Assembly (NCBI GenBank): GCA_027484825.1
Contig: JAIXSE010000006.1
Coordinates: forward strand, 124,001-188,000
DNA length: 64,000 nucleotides
Direction: 5' to 3'
Origin: Rubrivivax sp.
GTDB taxonomy: Bacteria > Pseudomonadota > Gammaproteobacteria > Burkholderiales > Burkholderiaceae_C
Of this stretch, positions 56,545 through 64,000 are shown in pieces (position 1 is the first letter of the stretch; every line of letters starts with the position of its first letter). The translations under genes and the position numbers were made by a program. The notes under the pieces are model-generated. The model did no database searches and had not been told where the DNA came from. It was given only the letters and a program-made list of their open reading frames with translations.

Positions 56545-57357
56545 TCAGCGGTGCTTGAACGACGGCGCGCGTTTGGCCAGGAAGGCGTCCATGCCTTCGC
56601 GCTGGTCGTCGGTGCCGAACAGCGCATGGAAGTAGCGCCGCTCCACCGCCACCCCGTCGGTCAGCGGGCCCTGGTAGGCCAGATTGACCAGTTCCTTGAT
56701 CAGCATCGTGGAGGGGCCGCTGAACCCGTTGATGGTCTCGGCGGCGCTCAAGGCCTCGCTGATCAACTGATCGGCTGGCACCACGCGGGAGACCAGCCCG
56801 GCGCGCTCCGCCTCCGCCGCATCCATCATGCGGGCGGTCAGGAGCATGTCCATGGCCTTGCTCTTGCTCACTGCGCGCGGCAGGCGCTGGGTACCGCCGG
56901 CGCCGGGAATGATGCCCAGCTTGATCTCGGGCTGACCGAAGCGGGCGGTATCGGCGGCGATGATGAAGTCGCACATCATCGCCAGCTCGCAGCCGCCGCC
57001 GAGCGCAAAACCGGCCACCGCGCCGATCACCGGCTTGCGCACCTGCAGGAGGGTCTCCCAGTTCTTGGAGATCAGGCCGCTTTTGAAGGCGCTCATGAAG
57101 GTGTGCGGCGCCATGGTCGGGATGTCCGCCCCGGCGGCAAAGGCCCGTTCGCTGCCGGTCAGCACGATGCAGCCGATGCCGTCGTCCGCATCAAAGGCCA
57201 GCAGGGCCCGGCCCAGTTCGTCCATCAGCGGGTCGCTCAGCGCATTGAGCTGCTTGGGCCGGTTCAGGCGGATCAGACCGGTCTTGCGGTCGCCGCTGCC
57301 GACGATCTCCACCAAGATGTTCTCAAAGGCCACGTCGGTGATCGACTGGGATGTCAT
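56545..57357 (-). CDS. Enoyl-CoA hydratase
   Basis: 270 residues from ATG 57357 (MTSQSITDVAFENILVE). Crotonase fold: the oxyanion-hole strand GSERAFAAGADIPTM (68-82) and ALGGGCELAMMCD, with both catalytic glutamates, Glu124 and Glu144 (GQPEIKLGIIPGAGG). Hydrates trans-2-enoyl-CoA in fatty-acid oxidation. It stands alone; the DUF4148 gene lies downstream and a chemoreceptor gene upstream, on the same strand. Confidence 0.93.
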   Translation of the reverse strand: MTSQSITDVAFENILVEIVGSGDRKTGLIRLNRPKQLNALSDPLMDELGRALLAFDADDGIGCIVLTGSERAFAAGADIPTMAPHTFMSAFKSGLISKNWETLLQVRKPVIGAVAGFALGGGCELAMMCDFIIAADTARFGQPEIKLGIIPGAGGTQRLPRAVSKSKAMDMLLTARMMDAAEAERAGLVSRVVPADQLISEALSAAETINGFSGPSTMLIKELVNLAYQGPLTDGVAVERRYFHALFGTDDQREGMDAFLAKRAPSFKHR

Positions 57358-57440
57358 GGGCTCGTCTCCAGAAGGGGGCGGTGGTCCGCCTTGGGGGTCA
57401 TGAATGGCGGCAACTATAGGCCGGACGCCCCCTTCCGGCA

Positions 57441-58898
57441 TCAGACCTGCGCCAACTCGAAGCGCTGCACCGCGCTGGCCAGCACCCGCGCCTGCTCCCG
57501 CAGGGAATGCGCGGCTGCCGTGGACTCTTCCACCAGGGCCGCGTTCTGCTGCGTGGCGGTGTCCAGGCCCACCACGGCGTGATTGACCGTCTCCACCGCC
57601 TTGGCCTGCTCCGCAGACGCCGTGGACAGGGAGCCCAGCAACTCATCCACGTTGCGCACGTCCGCCACGATCTCGGACAGCACGAGGCGAGTCGCGTCCG
57701 CACTGTCCACGCCCGCGGCCACCTGCTCGGAGGAGGTGGCGATCAGGTCCTTGATCTGCCGCGCCGCGTCCGCGCTGCGCTGCGCCAGTGCCCGCACTTC
57801 CGAGGCCACGACGGCAAAGCCGCGTCCGGTTTCGCCGGCACGGGCGGCCTCAACGGCGGCATTCAGGGCCAGGATATTGGTCTGGAAGGCGATGCCGTCG
57901 ATGACCGCGGTGATGTCGCTCACGCGCCGTGACGAGTCCGACACCCGCTCCATGCTGGCAGCCAGCGTCTGCACCGCTGCCTCGCCTCGCGCGGCGCGCT
58001 GCGTGGCCTCCCGGGCTCGCTCGGATGCTTCTCGGGAGGTGTCTGCGGATTGCCGCACCGCCTGCGCCAGTTGCTCCACCGACGCCGCCGTCTGCTGCAG
58101 GTTGGCGGCGGCCTCTTCGGTGCGGATGGACAGATCGGAGTTGCCCGTGGCGATCTCGTTGGAAGCGGCGTCCACCGATTCAGCCGCGCTGTGCACCTGG
58201 CCGACGGTGACGGCCACGCTCTGCAGCGCTTCGCTCAGATCGCGGGCCGCCCGGGTGGTCACCGGCACGCGGACTGCCGCAAAATTGACCTTGCCACGGG
58301 TGCCGACCAGCACCTCGGTGATGGTGTTGAGCTCGGCCATCAATTGCGCGTCCCGGCGCATCTTGACGACGGTGAACAGCTCGAACACCGTCTGCACCAC
58401 CACATACGCGGCATGACCCACCACCTGGCCGAAGTCTGGCTTGGTCAGGCAGAACACGCCGAAGCCGGCGGCCTGAAGACGGTCGAACACAACGTGATGG
58501 ACCGCAAAGGCGGCGGCCATCACGAGCACTGGCAACCAATGCCGATAGACCAGCATCAGCGCGATGGAGACAAACACACCGAAGTGATATTCGAGGTTGC
58601 CCGCGCCCAGATGAATCTGCAGTGCCACCAGGCTGGCCAGCAGCACCGGCAACGCCACCGAATTCAGCCAACTGCCCCGGGCCAGCAGGAACAGCCCACC
58701 GGCAGCGAGAAACAGCGCCAGCCCCCAGCCCAGCGCCAGCCCGAACTGGCCGTACTGCTGGCCCACGGCCAGCACCACCAGGAGCACGGTGGCGCAGCCG
58801 CCCAGCAGGTAGGCGTCGCCGTTGACCCGCAGATAACGAAGCGCCTCGTCCGTGGCGGGCGGCTGAGGGACGGAGGATGTGTGAGGAACTGGCTGCAT
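57441..58898 (-). CDS. Methyl-accepting chemotaxis protein with membrane-embedded sensor region
   Basis: 485 residues. The N-terminal half (about residues 30-185) is a bundle of about six hydrophobic segments with histidines near the membrane ([26 protein letters not shown]). No large periplasmic ligand domain is seen. The signalling domain has the conserved hairpin [24 protein letters not shown] and [17 protein letters not shown]. The C-terminus ends FELAQV without an NWETF-type receptor tail. It probably senses something in or close to the membrane; the ligand is unknown. Confidence 0.9.
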   Translation of the reverse strand: MQPVPHTSSVPQPPATDEALRYLRVNGDAYLLGGCATVLLVVLAVGQQYGQFGLALGWGLALFLAAGGLFLLARGSWLNSVALPVLLASLVALQIHLGAGNLEYHFGVFVSIALMLVYRHWLPVLVMAAAFAVHHVVFDRLQAAGFGVFCLTKPDFGQVVGHAAYVVVQTVFELFTVVKMRRDAQLMAELNTITEVLVGTRGKVNFAAVRVPVTTRAARDLSEALQSVAVTVGQVHSAAESVDAASNEIATGNSDLSIRTEEAAANLQQTAASVEQLAQAVRQSADTSREASERAREATQRAARGEAAVQTLAASMERVSDSSRRVSDITAVIDGIAFQTNILALNAAVEAARAGETGRGFAVVASEVRALAQRSADAARQIKDLIATSSEQVAAGVDSADATRLVLSEIVADVRNVDELLGSLSTASAEQAKAVETVNHAVVGLDTATQQNAALVEESTAAAHSLREQARVLASAVQRFELAQV

Positions 58899-59103
58899 GA
58901 CCGACTCGAGGCTGAAAGAAGGGCGACATGCCCTTCATGCAGCCGCCAGTCTGCTGAGCCCTCCGGCGCTACGCCAGTCGCACACCTTGATTGCGGCGTG
59001 TCGGCAAAACACCTCAATCGGTGTCGGCAATTCGGGTGCAGTGCCTGCGGCGGCGAGCGGCGCCCCAATCCGTCGCCCCAAGCCTTCGCCCCAATCCGTC
59101 GGA

Positions 59104-59517
59104 CTACTCCGTCGGCCGGGACTGCGTCCGGTACTGCGAGCCCGGCGGCGTCCAGAACACCGCGCCAAAGGGCGTCTCCTTCAGGTTCACCGGCAGCTCG
59201 CGCGCATCCAGCTCGGCACGCAGGCCGTCCAGGCCCGTCTCCGAGGCCATCACATAGCCGGCCTCCAGCACATCGCCGTAGTTGGCTTCGGTATGGCTGA
59301 CCGCCAGTTCCACCAGATCGTCGATCGCCTCCGCGCCCAATTCCCAGATGTGCACGTCCTGGTCGGTGGCGAAGGTCTTGATGCGCCAGGCCTTGCCATC
59401 GGCGGCGAAGAACTGGATGGTGTCGAAGACGTCTTCCGTGGCGGGGGCTTCGGTGTTGTTCAGATAGCTGCTCTGGATGGACAGCTCGAACAGGATGAGT
59501 TGGTGGGAGGCGGACAT
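59104..59517 (-). CDS. Hypothetical protein
   Basis: 137 residues, acidic, no signal peptide or membrane segment. I do not recognise a family. Contains DTIQFFAADGKAWRIKTFATDQDVHIWELG and ends with GAVFWTPPGSQYRTQSRPTE. Codon use matches its neighbours and it has an intact start. Located between the chemoreceptor and the DUF3108 gene, 93 bp from the latter. Confidence 0.7.
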   Translation of the reverse strand: MSASHQLILFELSIQSSYLNNTEAPATEDVFDTIQFFAADGKAWRIKTFATDQDVHIWELGAEAIDDLVELAVSHTEANYGDVLEAGYVMASETGLDGLRAELDARELPVNLKETPFGAVFWTPPGSQYRTQSRPTE

Positions 59518-59610
59518 GACGGGATGCTACGCCACCGGCCAAGTCGGCTGGACCGGCCCCGATCGGCGCGGCTGCGCCAGGAGTCCGCTTGCCCCAGGCG
59601 CGTTGCCGGG

Positions 59611-60777
59611 TCAGGAAGCGCCAGACTGCGCAGGGACCGAGGGGGCCGCGGGGGTCGAGGGGGTCGCGGAGGACCCTGAGGCCGCTGGCGCAGGCGCGGG
59701 CATCGCCTGCAGCGGCGCTTCCTTCAGCGTCAGGTCGATGTAGCTGCTCCCGGCTTTGCGGCGGTCCTGCCAGATGCGGATGCGCACCGGCAAATACTGC
59801 AAGGAAGGCGCCAGCCACATCTCGGTCTCCATGTCGCCCCAGGTATCCGTCATGTCGGAGTCCACATGCCAGGCCTCCAGCGGGCCCATGGGCGTGTCGA
59901 CCGTTTCCGTGGTGCCGCGCACCATATAGCGCCAGAGATGGACGCGTCGCGGCAGCGCCAGCGACAGCTGCACCAGCCAGCCCGGCTGCGCCGTTTGCCG
60001 ACCGGTCAGGAACATCCAGGTCAACTGCACGAACTGGCTGGCTGCATCCTGGGTGGCGTCGTCCCGCGGCACACGCTGCCCGTTGCCCAGCACCACACCG
60101 CCGTCGTCGAACAGCAGCGACACCCGTCGATTGCCACCGGCCAGACCGCCATTGACCTCATCAAAACGCCGCGGCATCAACCCGTCCGGGCCGATCATGC
60201 CGTCGCTGCTCAGCCGCCGGGTCATGAGCGGCGCAAACGAAGGACCGATGCTCGCCTCCAGATGCACCTGGTAGTGCGCCCCATCCCGCAGCCACTGCAC
60301 GCGCGCCTGGCCGTAGACCGGGCCGCGGTAATTGCCGGTGAGCTGGTAGTGCATCTCGGTGGACAGCGGCCATTCCATGCCGGGCTGGTAGTCGCCCGGG
60401 GTCTCCGGCAACTGCAGCGCGACCGGCCCCTGCAGAGCGTCCACCGGCGGGGGCGTTGCCGGCGAAGGGGTGTCGGCGCGCGGCAAGGGGGACGGGGTCG
60501 TTCCGGTGGGCGCCGTCAGGCCGGGTTTGGCCTTGACCGGATCGGGCCCCGGTGTCCCTTCATTCCCGCGCGGACGGGTGGCCATCGGCGGCGGCGGCGC
60601 AGCGGGCTGCAGCGCTCGCACAAACACCGCCTGGATGCGATCCGGCTCGGGGGTCTCAGGGGTCCATTGACCCAGCCACTGCTGCGCGCCCCCCAACAGG
60701 GCCAGATGCAGCACCAGCACCAGCAGCGTCAGCGCCGCCAGGGTCGCGACGCGACGTCGGCTCAACCGCCCAGCCAT
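59611..60777 (-). CDS. DUF3108 family protein
   Basis: 388 residues. N-terminal transmembrane/signal-anchor (LAALTLLVLVLHLALLGGA), then a Pro/Thr-rich linker to about residue 115, and a DUF3108 beta-rich domain (MHYQLTGNYRGPVYGQARVQWLRDGAHYQVHLEAS... EMWLAPSLQYLPVRIRIWQ). Ala/Pro/Ser tail at the C-terminus. Probably periplasmic. The start overlaps the end of the M61 peptidase gene by 16 bp, so the two are likely expressed together. Function is unknown. Confidence 0.85.
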   Translation of the reverse strand: MAGRLSRRRVATLAALTLLVLVLHLALLGGAQQWLGQWTPETPEPDRIQAVFVRALQPAAPPPPMATRPRGNEGTPGPDPVKAKPGLTAPTGTTPSPLPRADTPSPATPPPVDALQGPVALQLPETPGDYQPGMEWPLSTEMHYQLTGNYRGPVYGQARVQWLRDGAHYQVHLEASIGPSFAPLMTRRLSSDGMIGPDGLMPRRFDEVNGGLAGGNRRVSLLFDDGGVVLGNGQRVPRDDATQDAASQFVQLTWMFLTGRQTAQPGWLVQLSLALPRRVHLWRYMVRGTTETVDTPMGPLEAWHVDSDMTDTWGDMETEMWLAPSLQYLPVRIRIWQDRRKAGSSYIDLTLKEAPLQAMPAPAPAASGSSATPSTPAAPSVPAQSGAS

Positions 60778-62498
60778 GCACGCCGCAGGCTCTGCGCACG
60801 GGCAGGCGCCTTGTCGAGCACACCCAGGCAGATCGGCCGGGCCAGACTGTCCTGCATCGGCAGGGACAGGGTCAGGTTCAGCATGCGCTGGTCACGCGAC
60901 ACCAGCAGCGCCAGCGACTGCGGATGCTGCGCATCGAGCGTGAGCATCAGATCGTCCAGCTTGTGCACCCGCCAGCCGTTGCAGGCCACGATCTCGTCGC
61001 CCGCGCTCAGTCCCGCAGCCAGACCCGCGCCTTCCAGCAGCACCTGCTTGACGATCAGGCCGCCGTCGGTCTCCTGCACCCGCAGGCCCAGTCGCTGGGC
61101 CAGGGTGGGCTTGTCGTGAGTCCAGCGCACGCCCAGGCGCTCCAGCAGCGGCGGCAGCGGCAGGTCGTCGCAGCCGCTCACCCATTGCTGCAGCAGCTGG
61201 GCCACCGCTTCTCCACCCAGCTCGGCCACGCGGCTGAAGAGGCGTTCCTCGCTCACCGGGCCGCCGGCAGTCTCGCGCCACAAGGCCCGCATCAGCTCGT
61301 CCAGCGAGCTGGCGCGCTCGGCGCTGCGCAGGGTCAGGTCCAGCGCAAGCGCCACCATCGAGCCCTTGGCGTAGTAGCTCACCAGCGCATTGGGGGCGTT
61401 TTCGTCCTGGCGGTAATACTTGGTCCAGGCCTCGAAGCTGGACTGGGCCACGCTTTGATGCTTGCGACCCGGCGCGCCCAGCACCTGGGTGAAGGTCTGG
61501 CCGATCAGCTTCAGGTAGCGCGGCTCGTCGATCAGGCCGCTGCGCACCAGGAAGAGGTCGTCGTAGTAGGAGGTGAAGCCTTCGAAGAACCACAGCAGAC
61601 GGGTGTAGTTCTCCTGCTCGTAGTCGTAGCGGGCAAAGACGTCCGGACGCAGCCGCTTGACGTTCCAGGTGTGGAAATACTCGTGGCTGATCAGGCCCAG
61701 CAGCTTCACATAGCCGTCGGTCATCTCCGGCTGGCCCAGGCGCGGCAGGTCCCGCCGCGCCGCGATCAGCGCCGTGCTGGCGCGATGTTCCAGGCCGCCG
61801 TAGCCGTCATCGACGGCATTGAGCAGGAACACATAACGGTCCATCGGTGGCCGGGTCTTGGGGCCGTGCCAGAAATGGATCTGCGCTTCGCAGATGCGCT
61901 GCGCGTCCTTGAGCAGGCGGTCGCCATCCATCACCGGCAAGGCCCCGGAGACGACGAATTCATGCGGCACGCCGCCCGCCACGAACTCACCGCGCCAGAA
62001 GCGACCCAGTTCAAAGGGGTGGTCCACCAGTTCGTCGTAGTCGGCTGCTTCCCAGAGCCCGTTGTCGCTGCGGGTCATGGCGGTCGCCACCTCCCAGCCG
62101 GTGGGCAGACCCACCAGTTCCAGGCGGTGCACCAGCGATTCCTTGCCATGTGCCCGCAGACACAAGCTGGTGGGATTGAAGAAACCGCGCTGCGCATCGA
62201 GGAAGGCCGCTCGCACCGAGGTGTCGAAGGCATAGACCGGATAGGTCACCACCAGGGCGCCGCGCCCGCTGCAATCGAACTCCCAGCGGTTCTTGGCCGT
62301 CTGGTGCGCGGTGATCTCGCGGCTGCCCTGACGGGCCGTGACCGCGCCGAGGTTACGAGAAAACTCCCGCACCAGATAACTGCCGGGGATCCAGACTGGC
62401 AGGCTCAGCACCTGACGCTCGGCGGGGGCGGGCACGGTCACACTCACCTCGAAGCGGTGGGCATGCAGGTCTGCAATGGCAATGCGGTACTGGATCAT
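60762..62498 (-). CDS. M61 family metallopeptidase with PDZ domain
   Basis: 578 residues, no signal peptide. Zinc site HEYFHTWNVKRLRP with His272, Glu273 and His276, preceded by GGLEHRAST (234-242). N-terminal beta domain WIPGSYLVREFSRNL. C-terminal PDZ-like domain near residues 465-545 (GLAAGLSAGDEIVACNGWRV). This is the glycyl-aminopeptidase-like M61 group. Substrate and location in the cell are uncertain. Confidence 0.93.
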   Translation of the reverse strand: MIQYRIAIADLHAHRFEVSVTVPAPAERQVLSLPVWIPGSYLVREFSRNLGAVTARQGSREITAHQTAKNRWEFDCSGRGALVVTYPVYAFDTSVRAAFLDAQRGFFNPTSLCLRAHGKESLVHRLELVGLPTGWEVATAMTRSDNGLWEAADYDELVDHPFELGRFWRGEFVAGGVPHEFVVSGALPVMDGDRLLKDAQRICEAQIHFWHGPKTRPPMDRYVFLLNAVDDGYGGLEHRASTALIAARRDLPRLGQPEMTDGYVKLLGLISHEYFHTWNVKRLRPDVFARYDYEQENYTRLLWFFEGFTSYYDDLFLVRSGLIDEPRYLKLIGQTFTQVLGAPGRKHQSVAQSSFEAWTKYYRQDENAPNALVSYYAKGSMVALALDLTLRSAERASSLDELMRALWRETAGGPVSEERLFSRVAELGGEAVAQLLQQWVSGCDDLPLPPLLERLGVRWTHDKPTLAQRLGLRVQETDGGLIVKQVLLEGAGLAAGLSAGDEIVACNGWRVHKLDDLMLTLDAQHPQSLALLVSRDQRMLNLTLSLPMQDSLARPICLGVLDKAPARAQSLRRAWLGG

Positions 62499-62635
62499 GG
62501 AGACAAGCCTACCAAGGCTTGAGGCCCATCGACGCCGCCTTGGGCGCCTGTCGCTCTATTTAAGGGGGGTGTCCCCAAGGCGACGATGCGCTGTCACGAC
62601 AGACCTTGGGGGGAGAGAGGGCTGCCCAATACGCT

Positions 62636-63082
62636 TCAAAACAGGGTCGCCTGAGCGGCGAGGAAGCAGCACAGCGCCGCCACCACGCTCAGCCGGAACC
62701 GCAGCGTCAGCCAGGCGCCCGCGCCCATGGCCGGATAGAGCCGACGATCCACCAGATAGCAGACGATGAGCATCACGCCCTGGACCACCAGACCGGCGTC
62801 CGGCTGCATCATCGAGCCGATCCAGGCGACCAGCGACGGCACCACGCCCCACACATACGGGCTGGGCGATGGGATGGACTGCCGAAACGCCAGGCCCCAA
62901 TGGATGGCGCCCAGGAAGGACACGATCACCGCCGCATAGTTGATCAGCCCGCGCACGGCGTAGACATGCGCCTCGTCCCGCACCAGCCAGGTCAGGATCG
63001 TGCCCAGCACGAAGGGAATCAGCCCCGCATAGCCCAGCCTCAGGGCGACAGGGTTGGGAGGAAGCACGGTGCGGTCGTTCAT
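62636..63082 (-). CDS. DUF3429 membrane protein
   Basis: 148 residues from ATG 63082 (MNDRTVLPPNPVALRLGY). About five transmembrane helices. YAGLIPFVLGTILTWLV and VIVSFLGAIHWGLAF are typical of DUF3429, a small membrane family of unknown function. Same strand as dsbC, 49 bp after it. Confidence 0.83.
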   Translation of the reverse strand: MNDRTVLPPNPVALRLGYAGLIPFVLGTILTWLVRDEAHVYAVRGLINYAAVIVSFLGAIHWGLAFRQSIPSPSPYVWGVVPSLVAWIGSMMQPDAGLVVQGVMLIVCYLVDRRLYPAMGAGAWLTLRFRLSVVAALCCFLAAQATLF

Positions 63083-63131
63083 GGGTCCAAAGAGCGGGAA
63101 GAGGGGCGTGGGCTTGAAGCGGCGCTGGGGA

Positions 63132-63863
63132 TCAGGACTTGGCGGCGCCAGCGGTCTGGCTTTGCAGACGCTGCTCCAGTTGGTCGGCACTCAGGGCGCC
63201 CGGAGCGCGGGTGCCGTCCTCGAAGACGATGGCCGGCGTGCCGTTGACCTTGAGCTTGCGGCTCAGTTCCAGATTGCGGTCGATCACGCTGGCGTCGCAC
63301 TTGCCGTCCGGGCGGGGAAGCGTCACGCCGCTGATCATCCAGTCGCGCCAGGCGGCGGTGCTGTCCTTGGCGCACCAGGCGGCCTTGGCCTTGTCGGGGG
63401 AGTCGCCACCCAGGATGGGGATGACGAAGGTGTAGACGGTGACGTTGTTGACGGCCTGCAGCGACTGCTCAAAGCGCTTGCAGTAGCCGCAGTTCGGGTC
63501 GGCGAAGACAGCGATGCGGCGCTTGCCGTCGCCCTTCTTCCAGACGATGGCGTCCTTCAGCGGCAGGCTGGAGAAATCCACCATGGTGATCTTGGTGATG
63601 CGGTCCTGCGTCAGGTTGCGACGGTTCTTGAGGTCGAGCATCTCGCCCTCGATCAGGTATTGGCCGCTGGCATCGGTGTAGCGGATCTCGCTGCCGATGC
63701 GCACTTCCCACAGGCCCGGGATCGGCGTCTGGCGGACTTCGTCCAGCTTGATGTCCTTGGGCAGCGCGGCGCCGAGGTTCTTGCGGATGGTGTCTTCGTT
63801 GGCTTGCGCAGTGCAGCCCATCATCGCCAGCGCAGCGGTGACCAGGGTGACGGAGAATTTCAT
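63132..63863 (-). CDS. dsbC: Thiol:disulfide isomerase DsbC
   Basis: 243 residues from ATG 63863. Signal peptide at residues 1-21 (MKFSVTLVTAALAMMGCTAQA); a cysteine at 17 in MGCTAQ is a possible lipobox. DsbC/G dimerisation domain at about 22-85, then a thioredoxin fold with the active site Cys125-Gly-Tyr-Cys128 (ADPNCGYCKR) and a cis-Pro loop in VNGTPAIVFEDG. It shuffles wrong disulfides in the periplasm. Lies just after the UbiH-type gene, a common Burkholderiales pairing. Confidence 0.94.
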   Translation of the reverse strand: MKFSVTLVTAALAMMGCTAQANEDTIRKNLGAALPKDIKLDEVRQTPIPGLWEVRIGSEIRYTDASGQYLIEGEMLDLKNRRNLTQDRITKITMVDFSSLPLKDAIVWKKGDGKRRIAVFADPNCGYCKRFEQSLQAVNNVTVYTFVIPILGGDSPDKAKAAWCAKDSTAAWRDWMISGVTLPRPDGKCDASVIDRNLELSRKLKVNGTPAIVFEDGTRAPGALSADQLEQRLQSQTAGAAKS

Positions 63864-63918
63864 GTCGGGTTCCTTGAGGCTCCGGCAGGGGCCGAAGTCG
63901 GTTGAATCGATGGCCGGG

Positions 63919-64000
63919 TCAATGACCCAGGGCCCGTGCGGTGAGCCACTTCTTGATCGGGCCCGCCCGGTCCACCAGGCGCAGGCCTTCATTGCGCAGC
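63919..64000 (-). CDS. C-terminal end of a UbiH/UbiF/COQ6-family FAD monooxygenase (5' part outside window)
   Basis: Only the last 26 codons are present. The minus strand reads LRNEGLRLVDRAGPIKKWL and then TARALGH before TGA at 63921-63919. The LRNEGL...PIKKWL pattern is the typical end of ubiquinone-pathway hydroxylases encoded before dsbC. Too short to name the exact member. Confidence 0.6.
   Translation of the reverse strand, partial: LRNEGLRLVDRAGPIKKWLTARALGH

Overview
This is a high-GC chromosomal segment from a betaproteobacterium of the order Burkholderiales, probably near the Roseateles/Mitsuaria/Rubrivivax group. That placement rests on gene order (rpmF-plsX-fabHDG-acpP-fabF and mucD-lepA-lepB-DUF4845-rnc-era), a DUF4148 protein, and an OPX/Wzz/EPS-MarR locus of the kind seen in that group. 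I see no rRNA, tRNA, CRISPR array, insertion sequence or phage gene.

Layout. (1) 1-5043, minus strand: era (3' end outside the window), rnc, a DUF4845 membrane protein, lepB and lepA. (2) 5044-7773: a 569-bp spacer with a minus-strand terminator and a pair of DnaA-box-like sites, then the periplasmic protease gene mucD and a YgfX-like membrane protein. The rpoE-rseA-rseB genes that usually accompany mucD are not here. (3) 7796-14778, minus strand: fatty-acid synthesis block fabF, acpP, fabG, fabD, fabH, plsX with rpmF and the DUF177 gene. (4) 14839-17933: maf and a TP-methylase on the plus strand, converging on a DEAD-box helicase.

(5) 18036-54063 is a 36-kb surface-polysaccharide region made of two convergent gene blocks. 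The plus-strand block (19296-42347) begins opposite a WecA-like initiating transferase. It encodes an OPX/Wza-type exporter, a Wzz-type chain-length protein, an EPS-type MarR regulator preceded by a perfect 25-bp palindrome, the four enzymes for CDP-3,6-dideoxy-4-ketohexose (E3 reductase, RfbF, RfbG, RfbH), a thiamine-diphosphate carboligase, an acylating acetaldehyde dehydrogenase, a 4-hydroxy-2-oxovalerate aldolase, two SDR enzymes, a flippase, a GT2, WecB, several GT4s and a Wzy-type polymerase. The minus-strand block (54063-42402) has a WbpB/WbpD/WbpE set for 2,3-diamino sugars, a second flippase, an acyltransferase, two GT4s, a methyltransferase, an aminotransferase, a PglC-type initiating transferase and a WbpM/PglF-type 4,6-dehydratase.

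(6) 54338-64000: lysS, a DUF4148 protein, an enoyl-CoA hydratase, a membrane chemoreceptor, a hypothetical protein, DUF3108, an M61 PDZ peptidase, DUF3429, dsbC and the tail of a UbiH-type monooxygenase.

The most interesting system is the run at 22948-33109. Read together, the genes predict that acetyl-CoA is reduced to acetaldehyde, condensed with pyruvate to 4-hydroxy-2-oxovalerate, decarboxylated on thiamine diphosphate, and added as a four-carbon acyl unit to the C4 ketone of CDP-3,6-dideoxyhexosulose, then reduced. The product skeleton is a 3,6,8-trideoxy-4-C-(1-hydroxyethyl)octose, which from memory is that of erwiniose and is related to caryophyllose. This is inference from gene content; no enzyme here has been tested.
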